A stretch of DNA of 64,000 nucleotides from Polaribacter sp. HaHaR_3_91 (lineage in GTDB: Bacteria; Bacteroidota; Bacteroidia; Flavobacteriales; Flavobacteriaceae): contig NZ_CP058986.1 in assembly GCF_019278525.1 (NCBI RefSeq), positions 2,867,001 to 2,931,000 of the forward strand. The letters are read 5' to 3'. Of the stretch, positions 1 to 8,974 are shown piece after piece. The first letter of the stretch is position 1. Every line of letters begins with the position of its first letter. Made by a program: the position numbers and the translations under genes. The notes below the pieces were generated by a model, which saw nothing but the letters and a program-made list of their open reading frames with translations, had not been told where the DNA came from and searched no databases.

Positions 1-148
1 CTTCTTTTTGCGAACGAGGATATTTTGCTATAAAACTATTATCAATTGGTGATGTATTATCAAAATACTGACCTCCAATTGGAGCTACAAATTTCCCATT
101 GATAAAATTGTGATACTTGTCTTTAAATTTCGGTTTTGAATAACTCAT
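1..148 (-). CDS. Aldehyde dehydrogenase, N-terminal fragment
   Basis: The first 49 residues of a protein that runs off the left edge of the window. The peptide begins MSYSKPKFKDKYHNFINGKF and continues with APIGGQYFDN and SPIDNS, the usual opening of AldB/ExaC-type NAD(P)+ aldehyde dehydrogenases, which oxidise small aldehydes to acids. The catalytic Cys and Glu lie outside the window. It is transcribed divergently from the AraC-type regulator at 355, a common arrangement for this enzyme, so that regulator probably controls it. Family assignment rests on the N-terminus only. Confidence 0.8.
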   Translation of the reverse strand, partial: MSYSKPKFKDKYHNFINGKFVAPIGGQYFDNTSPIDNSFIAKYPRSQKE

Positions 149-354
149 AATTTAGTGTTTTTTTATATGATTAAGCCTGCTATAGCAGTAGGCTGTTATT
201 AATATAATGACAATAATATTGGTTAAAATATAATGTATTATCATTTTAGGTAAAGTTATTTTATAATATTCACTATAAATAGAACATATTTATTATATTG
301 TTGAACAATTCTATTATTATATAAATCGTCCTTTAAAATTTTAGAGCTATAATT

Positions 355-1269
355 ATGAGTCATTTATTACATCAACATAAAAAATATAGAAAACTAACTA
401 CACTTGTAGAAAATAGAACGACTTACAATGCAGATTATGCTGAACTAAATATTTACGAAACTCATAAATATGCAGAAAAAGTGGCTTTAAAATTCGATTT
501 TCCAATTATTGCGAGTATGCTTACCGGAAAAAAAATAATGCATATAGACGGTATTCCTTCTTTTGATTTTTATCCTGGAGAATCTGTTGTTATGCCTAGA
601 AATAAGGAAATGATTATTGATTTTCCGTTGGCAAAAAAAGACAATCCTACACAATGTTTAGCTTTAGGAATTGATGGAACTAAGATTAACGAGGTTGTAG
701 GTAGATTTAATCAACATGTTGCCATTGAAAACAAGAATAATACTTGGAGTTTAGATAAAAGCAGTAGCCATTTAACGAACAATAACGACGTTAATCAACT
801 TATAAAAAGATTAACCTACACTTTTACCAATAACAATACCTCTAAAGATGTTTTGTTAGATTTAATGATTCAAGAACTTATTGTAAGGCTTTTACAAACC
901 AAGGCAAAATCTATTTTATTAAATGATGAACCACTTTTTAACGACACCAGAATAGGCATGGTTATTAAGTATATAAAAGAAAATTTAACCAATAAAAACA
1001 TTAATGTAGATGTGTTAGCAAAAAAAGCACACATGAGTGCTTCTCATTTTCATAAAAAGTTTAAAAATACTTTAGGCATTTCTCCTATTGATTTTTTAAA
1101 CTCTGAAAAAATAAAATTTGCTAAAAAATTAATCAAAGAATCTAAAGATTTTAGAATGTCGGAAATTGCTTTTAAAGCTGGTTTTAACAATACCAGTTAT
1201 TTTAACAGACAATTTAAAAAGATGGAATTGATGACTCCCCAACAATTTAAGAAGTCTATAAATTCTTAA
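355..1269 (+). CDS. AraC family transcriptional regulator (AraC_N type)
   Basis: A 304-residue activator-type protein. Roughly residues 30-175 resemble the AraC_N cupin-like sensor domain, with a conserved stretch around FDFYPGESVVMPRNKE. The last ~100 residues form the double helix-turn-helix of AraC/XylS proteins: the first HTH is around VDVLAKKAHMSASHFHKKF, and the second around MSEIAFKAGFNNTSYFNRQF. The family binds tandem DNA half-sites and responds to a small ligand, unknown here. It is divergent from an aldehyde dehydrogenase across about 200 bp, so a local aldehyde- or alcohol-responsive role is the likely inference. Confidence 0.92.
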   Translation: MSHLLHQHKKYRKLTTLVENRTTYNADYAELNIYETHKYAEKVALKFDFPIIASMLTGKKIMHIDGIPSFDFYPGESVVMPRNKEMIIDFPLAKKDNPTQCLALGIDGTKINEVVGRFNQHVAIENKNNTWSLDKSSSHLTNNNDVNQLIKRLTYTFTNNNTSKDVLLDLMIQELIVRLLQTKAKSILLNDEPLFNDTRIGMVIKYIKENLTNKNINVDVLAKKAHMSASHFHKKFKNTLGISPIDFLNSEKIKFAKKLIKESKDFRMSEIAFKAGFNNTSYFNRQFKKMELMTPQQFKKSINS

Positions 1270-1347
1270 ATTGTCTTTAATATTTATACTACCTTTATTT
1301 AATTTTATAGTAGTAAAAAAATGCTACAAAAATATTAAATTTACAAC

Positions 1348-2118
1348 TTGCTTATAGAATCCTTTTTTACGTATTGGCACATCATATTACTATTCTTTAC
1401 AGTTGCAATTTTATATTCTTCTGTTGGTTTTGGTGGCGGCTCTAGCTATTTAGCTATTTTAGCATTAACAGGAATCGTATTTACCCAAATTAGAGCAACT
1501 GCTTTGTTGTGTAATATTGTTGTAGTCTCTGGAAACGTATTTTTCTTTTATCATCAAAAAAAGATTGATTGGAAAAAAGTAATTCCGCTTATTTTACTCA
1601 GTGTTCCTTTTGCATTTTTAGGAGGAAAATTAAAAATCAATCAAAATTTCTTTTTTATTTTATTAGGATTTACGCTTCTTTTTGCGGCAATTACTATGTG
1701 GATTTCTAAAAAAATAATTACTTCAGATGAAAAAAAAGCAACTTCAAACTCTCTTAAAAATGCAAGTTTTGGAGGTATAATTGGTTTCATCTCTGGAATG
1801 GTTGGTATTGGCGGCGGTATTTTTTTAGCACCTTTATTACATTTAACCAACTGGGACACGCCTAAAAAAATTGCAGCAACTGCAAGTATTTTTATTTTTG
1901 TAAACTCTATTGCAGGGTTGTTGGGACAATATTCTAATCCGGATTTTATAATTGATTGGCACTTAACTTCTGTTTTATTAATTACCGTTTTTATTGGCGG
2001 ACAAATTGGTAGCAGAATGAGCAATAACTACTTTACGCCTATTCAACTTAAAAAAGCAACTGCAATTTTAATTGCTTTTGTGAGTATCAGGATTTTATTA
2101 AAATATCTTCCATTTTAA
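1348..2118 (+). CDS. Sulfite exporter TauE/SafE family membrane protein
   Basis: A 256-residue hydrophobic protein with about seven to eight membrane segments in the inner membrane. The two internal halves each carry the family's glycine-rich signature: VGFGGGSSYLA near residue 26 and MVGIGGGIFLAPLL near residue 150. Members export organosulfur compounds, sulfite or other small anions; the substrate cannot be read from sequence. There is no in-frame ATG upstream of the conserved region, because an in-frame ATG at 1321 stops at 1336. The TTG at 1348 is therefore the best start. It lies 65 bp before the terC-like gene on the same strand and may be co-transcribed with it. Confidence 0.88.
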   Translation: MLIESFFTYWHIILLFFTVAILYSSVGFGGGSSYLAILALTGIVFTQIRATALLCNIVVVSGNVFFFYHQKKIDWKKVIPLILLSVPFAFLGGKLKINQNFFFILLGFTLLFAAITMWISKKIITSDEKKATSNSLKNASFGGIIGFISGMVGIGGGIFLAPLLHLTNWDTPKKIAATASIFIFVNSIAGLLGQYSNPDFIIDWHLTSVLLITVFIGGQIGSRMSNNYFTPIQLKKATAILIAFVSIRILLKYLPF

Positions 2119-2182
2119 AAATCATTTGTTCGGGTTTTTAAATATATTTGAATTCTTAAATTAACAAATCAAAAAAAATTAA

Positions 2183-2977
2183 ATGTTAGGAATTATTTTT
2201 ACCTTATTAATGCTAGTGCTTTTACAAGCCGTTTTAGGATTTGACAACCTACTTTATATTTCTTTAGAATCTAAAAAAGCGCCAGAAGCAGATCAAAAAA
2301 GAGTTCGAAAAACAGGAATCTTAATCGCCATCGTTTTAAGAATTGTGCTGCTTTTTATATTGGTTTCAATCATCGATTTTTTTCAAGAACCTTTCTCTTT
2401 TTTATCCGGAGGAATAGAAAATATTATCCATTTTGCTTTTAACGGACATAGTATTATAGTTTTATTAGGTGGTGGATTCATTATTTTTACCGCTATAAAA
2501 GAGATTTGGCATATGATTTCTACTAAAGGAATGGAAGTCTCAGAAATGATGGCTAATAAAAGTACAAAATCGTCTAACGCAGTAATTACAAGTATTGTTA
2601 TTATGAACTTGGTTTTTTCTTTTGATTCTATTTTAGCTGCAATTGGACTTACAAGTGAAATAGAGAATGAAACAACTGCTTTTATTGTAATGGCAATTGC
2701 AATTGTAATTAGTGGTTTAATTATGCTAGTTATGGCTGATAAAATTTCTACTTTTTTATCTAAAAACAGAATGTACGAAGTACTTGGCTTGTTTATCCTT
2801 TTTATAGTTGGAATTATGCTAGTTACAGAAGGCGGACATTTAGCACACATTAAACTTTTTGGAGAAGAAATTGTACCAATGAGTAAAACAACCTTCTATT
2901 TTGTATTGGCAATTTTAATTATTGTTGATGTTGTACAAGGAAAATATCAAAAGAACTTAGCGAAAGCTAAGAAATAA
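2183..2977 (+). CDS. TerC family integral membrane protein
   Basis: A 264-residue inner-membrane protein with about seven hydrophobic segments. It has the two TerC landmarks with acidic residues inside membrane helices: QAVLGFDNLLYI near residue 15 and FSFDSILAAIGL near residue 147. TerC/Alx-type proteins are linked to manganese or other metal ion export and to tellurite tolerance. No TerD or TerZ partners are nearby, so a general metal-homeostasis role is more likely than a tellurite operon. A strong hairpin terminator follows. Confidence 0.9.
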   Translation: MLGIIFTLLMLVLLQAVLGFDNLLYISLESKKAPEADQKRVRKTGILIAIVLRIVLLFILVSIIDFFQEPFSFLSGGIENIIHFAFNGHSIIVLLGGGFIIFTAIKEIWHMISTKGMEVSEMMANKSTKSSNAVITSIVIMNLVFSFDSILAAIGLTSEIENETTAFIVMAIAIVISGLIMLVMADKISTFLSKNRMYEVLGLFILFIVGIMLVTEGGHLAHIKLFGEEIVPMSKTTFYFVLAILIIVDVVQGKYQKNLAKAKK

Positions 2978-2994
2978 GTCTTAATTATAGAGTT

Positions 2995-3036
2995 AAAAAA
3001 AAGGTCGTTGTATGTATTTACAACGACTTTTTTTTA
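2995..3036. terminator. Bidirectional intrinsic terminator
   Basis: An 8-bp perfect stem, GTCGTTGT (3004-3011) with ACAACGAC (3020-3027), is flanked by an A-run on the left and nine Ts on the right. It lies between the convergent terC-like gene and the minus-strand scramblase-like gene, and can serve both. Confidence 0.85.
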
Positions 3037-3062
3037 TGTCTTTATTTAATTTCTGTACTAAA

Positions 3063-3653
3063 TTATCTACTTTCTCTCCAAACGATATCTATAGTTATTG
3101 CACTAGACAGAATTACTATTTTATTGGCTTCATCAGTAAAACCTGCATTTAAATCTACTTTATACTTGTCTGCTGTGGTAAAAACTTCTTTTAAAGCTCC
3201 ATTCCATTTTTTAGTTATGGTTCCTATTTCTTTATCAGAAGCATCATTTATTTGAAAGTTCCAAGCTTTCATGTCTCCAGTAATTACAGCAACAAGTTCT
3301 TCGGATTTGTTATAAATTTTAAAAGTTGGTTTTAATAATTTAAATTTTTGTTTTATGCTACCAATAGTATTGCCTTTTGCATCATCAATACGAATTGTAG
3401 ACATAAAGAAAGTCCAACCTCTAAATATAGATGCTTGTAAATTTCCTGACGCATCATTTATTTCTAGCTGAAAAGGCAGCATCGTTTTGTTTAATAATAA
3501 TCTAATCGCTTTTTGTCCTGAAGTAAGTTTTTGATTTACAGAACCAACCTCATTTCCTTTATCGTTAAATACTTTATAACAATTTTTAAACTTAAAAATA
3601 TTGACTTTTTCGTCAATAAAATAAGTCTTTAAATCAAAAAAATTTGAATTCAT
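3063..3653 (-). CDS. Scramblase / LURP-one-like (Tubby-fold) protein
   Basis: A 196-residue protein without signal peptide or clear membrane helix. It consists of repeated short beta-strand units of the type 'x-V-x-D-x-x-G-x-x-I-G-S-I-x-Q-K' (for instance around KVFNDKGNEVGSV, RIDDAKGNTIGSI and QINDASDKEIGTI). This is the pattern of the LURP-one-related / phospholipid scramblase superfamily, whose fold resembles the Tubby C-terminal domain. The bacterial members have no established function; a role in lipid or membrane sensing is a guess. It stands alone, convergent with the terC-like gene. Confidence 0.65.
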   Translation of the reverse strand: MNSNFFDLKTYFIDEKVNIFKFKNCYKVFNDKGNEVGSVNQKLTSGQKAIRLLLNKTMLPFQLEINDASGNLQASIFRGWTFFMSTIRIDDAKGNTIGSIKQKFKLLKPTFKIYNKSEELVAVITGDMKAWNFQINDASDKEIGTITKKWNGALKEVFTTADKYKVDLNAGFTDEANKIVILSSAITIDIVWRESR

Positions 3654-3706
3654 TTATTATCTAATTTTTATTAATTGATATAATACTCTTTTTCCCTTTT
3701 GATATA

Positions 3707-4531
3707 TTACCCAATGTTTATTTTTAATCGTTTAATCGTTTTTTCTTTAAACTCCTTTTGCCATTCTTCAAGTTTAAAATTATTTCTCTCTTGAAAAGAG
3801 GATGTTTCCCAATACATTTTTAAGCCATAATTTTGTTCCATTATTAATGCTTTGTTAATGTCTCCATTTAGGTTTAGTTCTTCTATAATTTCTCTAATTA
3901 CTAAATAGTCTTTATTCTCTTTTTGTCCTCCAAAGTTAAACTCAAGATTCTTTCTATTTTTAATTAATGGATGCTTTTTTAATTCCTCAATTGCGTTTAA
4001 ATTCTTAAACATTCTTATTGCATTTTGAGAAGGAAAATCAATTGCCCAATTGGAAATAATTGAATTAATTATACTTTTTTGAAACTCTAATTCATTTCCA
4101 ATTCTTTTATATTGAGAAGCCAATTTAAACCAGTTTTCACTAAGCTCTCCAAAACTTTCGGTACTTTCTTTATAAAATTCAATTGCTTTTTTAGGATCAT
4201 TTTGTTTTAAATATTCATTTCCTTTATGTAATAAACTAAAAACAAATTTCTCATCCTCAATCTCTTCTTCTCCCCAATCATAATCATTTAGCTTATACCA
4301 ATCCAAGAATTTATTAAGATTAGAAAACCTCGGAACAATAGCTCCCTCATCATGAATCATTTCACAAATTACAGGTTCTTTATCTTCTTTTCCAAACTCC
4401 CAATAGAATCCAAAATTATCTCCATTTCCTAAACTTGCTTCTGTAAATTGAAGAAATCCATTTGGAGGATATCCCCCAATCTCTATTTCTGAATAGATTG
4501 ATACTTCTTTTATTTTTTCTGGTAATGTCAT
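3707..4531 (-). CDS. SUKH (SMI1/KNR4)-like domain plus TPR protein
   Basis: A 274-residue soluble protein. The first ~80 residues have the feel of an SMI1/KNR4 (SUKH) domain: IGGYPPNGFLQFTEASLG, then GFYWEFGKE, an acidic patch, and FSNLNKFLDWY. From about residue 98 a tetratricopeptide-like segment follows (LLHKGNEYLKQNDPKKAIEFYKES, then NWFKLASQYKRIGNELEFQ). SUKH proteins often serve as immunity proteins against toxins delivered between cells, but many are of unknown role. No toxin gene is adjacent, so no immunity function is claimed. The two-domain reading is by eye. Confidence 0.6.
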   Translation of the reverse strand: MTLPEKIKEVSIYSEIEIGGYPPNGFLQFTEASLGNGDNFGFYWEFGKEDKEPVICEMIHDEGAIVPRFSNLNKFLDWYKLNDYDWGEEEIEDEKFVFSLLHKGNEYLKQNDPKKAIEFYKESTESFGELSENWFKLASQYKRIGNELEFQKSIINSIISNWAIDFPSQNAIRMFKNLNAIEELKKHPLIKNRKNLEFNFGGQKENKDYLVIREIIEELNLNGDINKALIMEQNYGLKMYWETSSFQERNNFKLEEWQKEFKEKTIKRLKINIG

Positions 4532-4590
4532 TCTTTAGAGCATTAAGTAATATTTAATATAAAAAAAGGTATAACGTGCTTTCAATTAAA

Positions 4591-5574
4591 TTAATCCGTT
4601 ATTTTTTGGATGTTATTATATTCAATCCAAGATTTTAATCTTGCTATATAGAACATTTTAAGATAATTCTCGGACAAGAAGATATTAGACCAATCAAACC
4701 TTTTTGCTTGTACACCTAGATAAAAAACAAAAACAGCTAAACCCGCTTTAGGAATCATTTTCAATTCTTTTTCAGATAATTGTCTAATACTTTGGTAGCC
4801 ATCTAAAAAATATTTCTTTTTTACTTCGTACTCTTTCTTATCGGTTTCAATATGAAATAACTGGTTACAAAAATAGCCAACATCTAAAACCGGCTCTCCA
4901 TTTCCACAAAAATCAAAATCGTATATAGTAATTTCTTTTTCATCAGACACTGCCATATTATCATACCAAATATCTAAATGAACAATCCCTTTTTGGCAGT
5001 TTTCAAAATCCATTTTATCAAAGAATGCATCAATTCCTTTTATAAATTCCATTTCTGGTAATTTCTCTGAAAAAAATTGATTTAAATATGTATAAGGTAA
5101 TTCTAACAGTGATTTTTTATCATAAGAAATTCGATCTATAATTTTGTTAACTGTAAGATTATGAATTTTTGCCATTAATTCTCCAATTAATGAACATGTT
5201 TCAGTATCCAAAAATCTAATCTTATTACCTTTTGCAAACGAAAAAAGAACTACATATCTAATTCCTTCTGGTGCTTTTATTTCTTGAATAAATTCTCCAT
5301 TCTTATCTTTAATAGGAAAAGAAACCCCTAAATCATTTTCACTTAATAGGTTTAAAAGTTCAATTTCTTCATTTATTTCAGATTTTGATCTCCAATTATG
5401 ACTATAAACTCTTAACGCATATTTTGTTTCGCTATCAGAAAGAAAATAAGTGTGGTTCATTCCTGTTCTAAATAATTTACAATCGAAATTTTTATGGAGT
5501 CCGTATTTTTCTTTTGCAAACTCTCCCAATGCTTTTGCTGAAATTGTAGAGGCTATAACTGGAAATTCTGTCAT
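4591..5574 (-). CDS. APH-type phosphotransferase (aminoglycoside/choline kinase fold)
   Basis: A 327-residue kinase-like protein. The catalytic loop is VHLDIWYDNM with Asp201 and Asn206, and the metal-binding YDFDFCG has Asp219, matching the HxDxxxxN...DxD layout of the APH family (aminoglycoside, choline and homoserine kinases, and the RdoA-type protein kinase). An N-terminal lobe contains ALRVY with the probable ATP-contact region. The real substrate cannot be told; the length and the C-terminal helical region fit the RdoA/homoserine-kinase-II-like group. Resistance should not be assumed from this family alone. Confidence 0.8.
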   Translation of the reverse strand: MTEFPVIASTISAKALGEFAKEKYGLHKNFDCKLFRTGMNHTYFLSDSETKYALRVYSHNWRSKSEINEEIELLNLLSENDLGVSFPIKDKNGEFIQEIKAPEGIRYVVLFSFAKGNKIRFLDTETCSLIGELMAKIHNLTVNKIIDRISYDKKSLLELPYTYLNQFFSEKLPEMEFIKGIDAFFDKMDFENCQKGIVHLDIWYDNMAVSDEKEITIYDFDFCGNGEPVLDVGYFCNQLFHIETDKKEYEVKKKYFLDGYQSIRQLSEKELKMIPKAGLAVFVFYLGVQAKRFDWSNIFLSENYLKMFYIARLKSWIEYNNIQKITD

Positions 5575-5733
5575 TTTTATTTAGTTGTGGTTGAGATCCT
5601 TTGTGTTCAAATAAATTGCGTTGAAATATAATAACCTATCCTCTCAATACTATTTGGTTGGATTATAAACCTCATTAGACTCAAAAGAATCGTTAAAACA
5701 ATTATTAATGTTGATAAATGATATCATAACTCA

Positions 5734-6234
5734 CTATAATAATGTAAATTTCATTCTCTTCATAAATCGCCAAGTACCATGTATTTTATAGGTTTTTCTT
5801 ATTACTATTAGAAATTTTTTATCATTGCTTTTGCAAACCAAAGTAATATTACCTCTCTCTATTTGTATGCTTGGGTCTGGATTGGCTTCAAATCGCACTT
5901 TCTGTAAAATAATATCTTTCCATTCAATTCCAAAAGCATTTCCTTTTTTAATTATTTGCCCAAAATTTTCAGCGGCATCTTTTTTATATCTTGAAAATAT
6001 AGCATCTACACTAGGAATGTCTTTGTTTGGTTGCGCAGCCTGTTCTATCGGAATGAGATAAGTAATATCATCTTTAGTAGGTAAACTCTTAAAAATAATT
6101 TTTACTTTCTGTTTTTTTAATGCTTTAAAGACATTGGTAACAATCTTTGTTTTTTCGAAGTTCTCTTGCGTAAAAGAAGTTTGACATACTAAAAAGGAAG
6201 TTATTAGAAATAAGAAGTATAAAGGACTTTTCAT
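5734..6234 (-). CDS. Secreted hypothetical protein
   Basis: A 166-residue protein when started at the Met at 6234, which opens a clean signal peptide (MKSPLYFLFLITSFLVCQTSFTQ); a longer in-frame start at 6333 would place 33 unlikely residues ahead of it. The mature part is lysine-rich and ends in an RKTYKIHGTWRFMKRMKF-like beta segment. I do not recognise the family. It sits between the APH-type kinase and a lipoprotein, all on the minus strand, with gaps above 100 bp, so co-transcription is uncertain. Confidence 0.65.
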   Translation of the reverse strand: MKSPLYFLFLITSFLVCQTSFTQENFEKTKIVTNVFKALKKQKVKIIFKSLPTKDDITYLIPIEQAAQPNKDIPSVDAIFSRYKKDAAENFGQIIKKGNAFGIEWKDIILQKVRFEANPDPSIQIERGNITLVCKSNDKKFLIVIRKTYKIHGTWRFMKRMKFTLL

Positions 6235-6359
6235 TGATGAAGTGTTTCGTTTTTTTTTAATTGCCACTCTATTCGTTTTCAAATTTACATTTTCAAAGAA
6301 TGGATAAATTGCTGCGTGAATAAAAACCAGCAATAAGATTTAAACAGTGTTGGTAATTG

Positions 6360-7316
6360 TTATTTTTTTAATGTTATATGATACAATTTATCAAAATCTT
6401 TTAAGATAATTGTGTCCTTGCTTTCATATAAAATATTTACACCATTTCCATTGTTTGAGTTTTTTGCTTTAAACTTTGTTGTTTCGTTAAGTAATGAAAG
6501 TTCTACATAATTGTAGCCATAAGAAGTGTAACCACCAACGTAATGATTTCCTGAAAATGAATTCCCTAAAACAACCTTATCAAATGATTTTGGACTTTTT
6601 TCTAAATCCCATATAGGTTCTAATCCATTAAGGCGTGTTTTTTCTAACTCGTCTTTAAACTCACTTGTATGGTCATATCTCGTATACAATGCAAATTCTT
6701 TGTCCTTGAATCTTAAAACACTTACTGAATTTGATAATGGATAAATTGAAATTAGATTTGGTTTTAATTTTTTTATTTTATCAGAAGTTAAATTATTTTC
6801 TTTTTGATAAACAACATGAACTAAACTATCTATATGACTCTTAATTTTAAGATTGTCTTTATCTTTTATTTTACGCTTATAAACTATATTTAAAGAATCT
6901 CTTATTGTAAACGGTTCTCTAGAATTGATGATAAAATTCTTTAATTTTTCTTTTTTGAAATTATTCTCAATAGATATTTTATAAACCTCAATTAATTCCG
7001 GTTTTTCATTAGGTTGCATAAAATAAATAGTTCCGTCCTTACTAATGTAATTATTAGGCAGCTTTAATTCTTTTATTTTATTAAATTTTCTATCTAAAAT
7101 AATCAAATCACCTTTTTCATTATTAGCAAATAAGTTTTTCTCATTATACTTAATGTCTATTAAATTAGTAGTGAATTGTTTTATAGATATCTTATTGTTG
7201 GTATGCTCTGGAAAAACTGGAATTTCAGGATGTTTATCTTCCTCCGTTTTTTGATATCCACAAGAAATAAATATCAGAATAAATAGTAGAGATGTTATTT
7301 TTAAGGCGTGCTTCAT
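6360..7316 (-). CDS. Hypothetical lipoprotein
   Basis: A 318-residue protein with a lipoprotein signal peptide (lipobox FISC, lipidated Cys19). The mature region has many short beta-strand segments and lysine-rich loops (DKDNLKIKSHID, YNEKNLFANNEKGDLIILDRKF), suggestive of a propeller-like exported protein, but no family is recognised. No catalytic motif is visible. It lies just downstream of a DUF5684-like membrane protein on the same strand (74-bp gap). Confidence 0.65.
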   Translation of the reverse strand: MKHALKITSLLFILIFISCGYQKTEEDKHPEIPVFPEHTNNKISIKQFTTNLIDIKYNEKNLFANNEKGDLIILDRKFNKIKELKLPNNYISKDGTIYFMQPNEKPELIEVYKISIENNFKKEKLKNFIINSREPFTIRDSLNIVYKRKIKDKDNLKIKSHIDSLVHVVYQKENNLTSDKIKKLKPNLISIYPLSNSVSVLRFKDKEFALYTRYDHTSEFKDELEKTRLNGLEPIWDLEKSPKSFDKVVLGNSFSGNHYVGGYTSYGYNYVELSLLNETTKFKAKNSNNGNGVNILYESKDTIILKDFDKLYHITLKK

Positions 7317-7390
7317 TTGGTAATTACTGTTAACGTATTTATGTTTTAAGAAAGTTGCGATTTTTGTAATCCGAGTTAGATCTAATTATT

Positions 7391-8287
7391 TTACGTTTTG
7401 TTCAAAGTTAATTTTCCATAAAAAAACCAAGGTATTAATGTCATACCGAATGCATAACCTTTTTTTTTGTGATAGACTTTTGCTAATTCCACATTTATTA
7501 AATATTTTGGAATTAATCTAATGAAAGGAATTAATAAGAAAATAATCCACCAAGTAGGTTTTTTAGAAATTTCTAAAAAGATTAAATCTTTTTTAATTGG
7601 TATTATAGAATAAATACCTTTTTTCTTATAATTTACGAATAGCACATACGAACTATAGTAAAACACTACAAATAGTAATAGTATTGTTGGAGATTCAATT
7701 ATACCTGTAAAAAGAGTTCTAAAACTAAAGTTTGATATAGAAAACGATGGAATTGAAAACGATGGAAATGAAGGGATAACATTACTTATGCTTATATCTG
7801 ATTTTAAGTAAGAGTCAATTAGATGCCAGCAGTACAAAAAAATATCACTTACTATAAGAAAAGATAGTAAACTAATCAATAATTCATTAAACGAATATTT
7901 TGTCTTTTTAATTTTAGAAATTATGATAACTGCCCAAAACACAAATAAAACACTATTAATTACTTTGTAAATAAAATACGGAGATGTTACTATGCTAAAA
8001 ATTTGTTTTTGATAAATAAAGAACCAAATATTAGAAATCACTTCAGATGATAGCATAAAAAAAAAGCCATATTTTATAACTTTTTTAAGTGTTATATTAA
8101 ACGAATCTTTAGCCTTAATTATAAAGTAAATCAAACATAGTATTAAGATAATGTCAAAAATTACAACATGAAAGTAGAATCCCACTCTATTAATAAAATT
8201 ATAATAATAGGTTGGAAAAACCTTATAAAATAAAGCAATTAACATTGTGCAGATAACAATATATTTTGGGATGTTTTTAGAATTCAT
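7391..8287 (-). CDS. Multi-pass membrane protein with DUF5684-like C-terminus
   Basis: A 298-residue protein with about seven hydrophobic helices. The last ~65 residues (from IPIKKDLIF) read like the DUF5684 pattern: a KPTWWIIFLLIPFIRLIPKY segment, then VELAKVYHKKKGYAFGMTLIPWFFYG. In relatives this is 'GRPGWW..LIPxxN....ALDLAKAFGKSxGFGLG'. Function unknown; DUF5684 domains occur in signal-peptidase-like and exported-protein contexts. The central loop (residues ~165-190) is unusually Ser/Pro/Phe-rich with three near-repeats of the type PSFSI. Confidence 0.6.
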   Translation of the reverse strand: MNSKNIPKYIVICTMLIALFYKVFPTYYYNFINRVGFYFHVVIFDIILILCLIYFIIKAKDSFNITLKKVIKYGFFFMLSSEVISNIWFFIYQKQIFSIVTSPYFIYKVINSVLFVFWAVIIISKIKKTKYSFNELLISLLSFLIVSDIFLYCWHLIDSYLKSDISISNVIPSFPSFSIPSFSISNFSFRTLFTGIIESPTILLLFVVFYYSSYVLFVNYKKKGIYSIIPIKKDLIFLEISKKPTWWIIFLLIPFIRLIPKYLINVELAKVYHKKKGYAFGMTLIPWFFYGKLTLNKT

Positions 8288-8602
8288 TTTTTGTTTTTAT
8301 CAAATTTTTGCCAACCTGTTTTTTGTATGGTTTGTTCCGTTTTAAGCGACTAATTTAAAAAATAATAATAAAATAAAACCTGAGAGAGTTTTCGTAAGTG
8401 ATTAAAAAAAAGCAATACTTAATATTAGCTGAAGTGTATAGTTTTTCCTTTTGTATTACTAAGATTTAGAATTATTATTTTTTTAAATAATTTTGATTTT
8501 GGAATTTCTTTTTTTAATATTTCTAACTCTTGATTTCGTATATCTGAAGAAATATGATTAATTAATATTATGACAAAAAATTAATTAGTCACTTTATTAT
8601 TT
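8288..8602. other. Gene-free AT-rich stretch
   Basis: 315 bp between two minus-strand genes. I see no ORF with coding character and no strong hairpin with a T-run. The right part is very AT-rich, with A and T tracts. It presumably holds the 3' end of the 8603 transcript and the promoter of the 7391 gene. Confidence 0.5.
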
Positions 8603-8974
8603 TTACACAACTTCCAAAATACTATCCTTAATTCTTTGCGCTGTAATTTGTAAAACCCTTCTATTAATTTCTGATGCATTATCAGCATAAAAAGTAAATT
8701 CATCCGAAGAAAAATGACCAATAATTATCCCTAAAGTAAAGTTCTTATAATTATTATCCGTTTTAAAAACAGAAGTAATTTTACTTCTTCTTTTCTTATC
8801 CGTTAAATCAGTAAAATCTACTTTTCTTTTTATAAGATGGTGCTTAAATGAACTAATCAACAAACTGTGCTGCATTTTTATTACCGGTCTTAATACTTCA
8901 TTCTGAAATTTTTCCATTTCAGAAGTTCCTTCATTCACTAAATCCGTTAATACTGATCTCTCTTTTTTATTCAT
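8603..8974 (-). CDS. Small conserved hypothetical protein
   Basis: A 123-residue basic soluble protein with no signal peptide. N-terminal helical part (KERSVLTDLVNEGTSEMEKFQNEVLRPVIKMQHSLL), then a basic stretch with KKRRSKITSVFK, then a mixed alpha/beta C-terminus. I do not recognise a named family, although the sequence has the look of a Flavobacteriaceae core small protein. Its first codons overlap the last codons of the gene at 8967 by 8 nt, so the two are translationally coupled and likely act together. Confidence 0.65.
   Translation of the reverse strand: MNKKERSVLTDLVNEGTSEMEKFQNEVLRPVIKMQHSLLISSFKHHLIKRKVDFTDLTDKKRRSKITSVFKTDNNYKNFTLGIIIGHFSSDEFTFYADNASEINRRVLQITAQRIKDSILEVV

Noticed and set aside
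2183-2977. Tellurite-resistance (ter) operon
   Set aside because: The TerC-like gene stands without TerD, TerZ, TerA or TerB; only the family name suggests tellurite.
4591-5574. Aminoglycoside resistance gene
   Set aside because: The APH fold covers many kinases; length and residues fit the RdoA/homoserine kinase-like branch and no resistance context is present.
8290-8330. Second sigma-54 promoter on the minus strand (TTGGCAAAAATTTGA)
   Set aside because: The spacing between GG and GA is nine bases, not ten, and C/A mismatches reduce the match.
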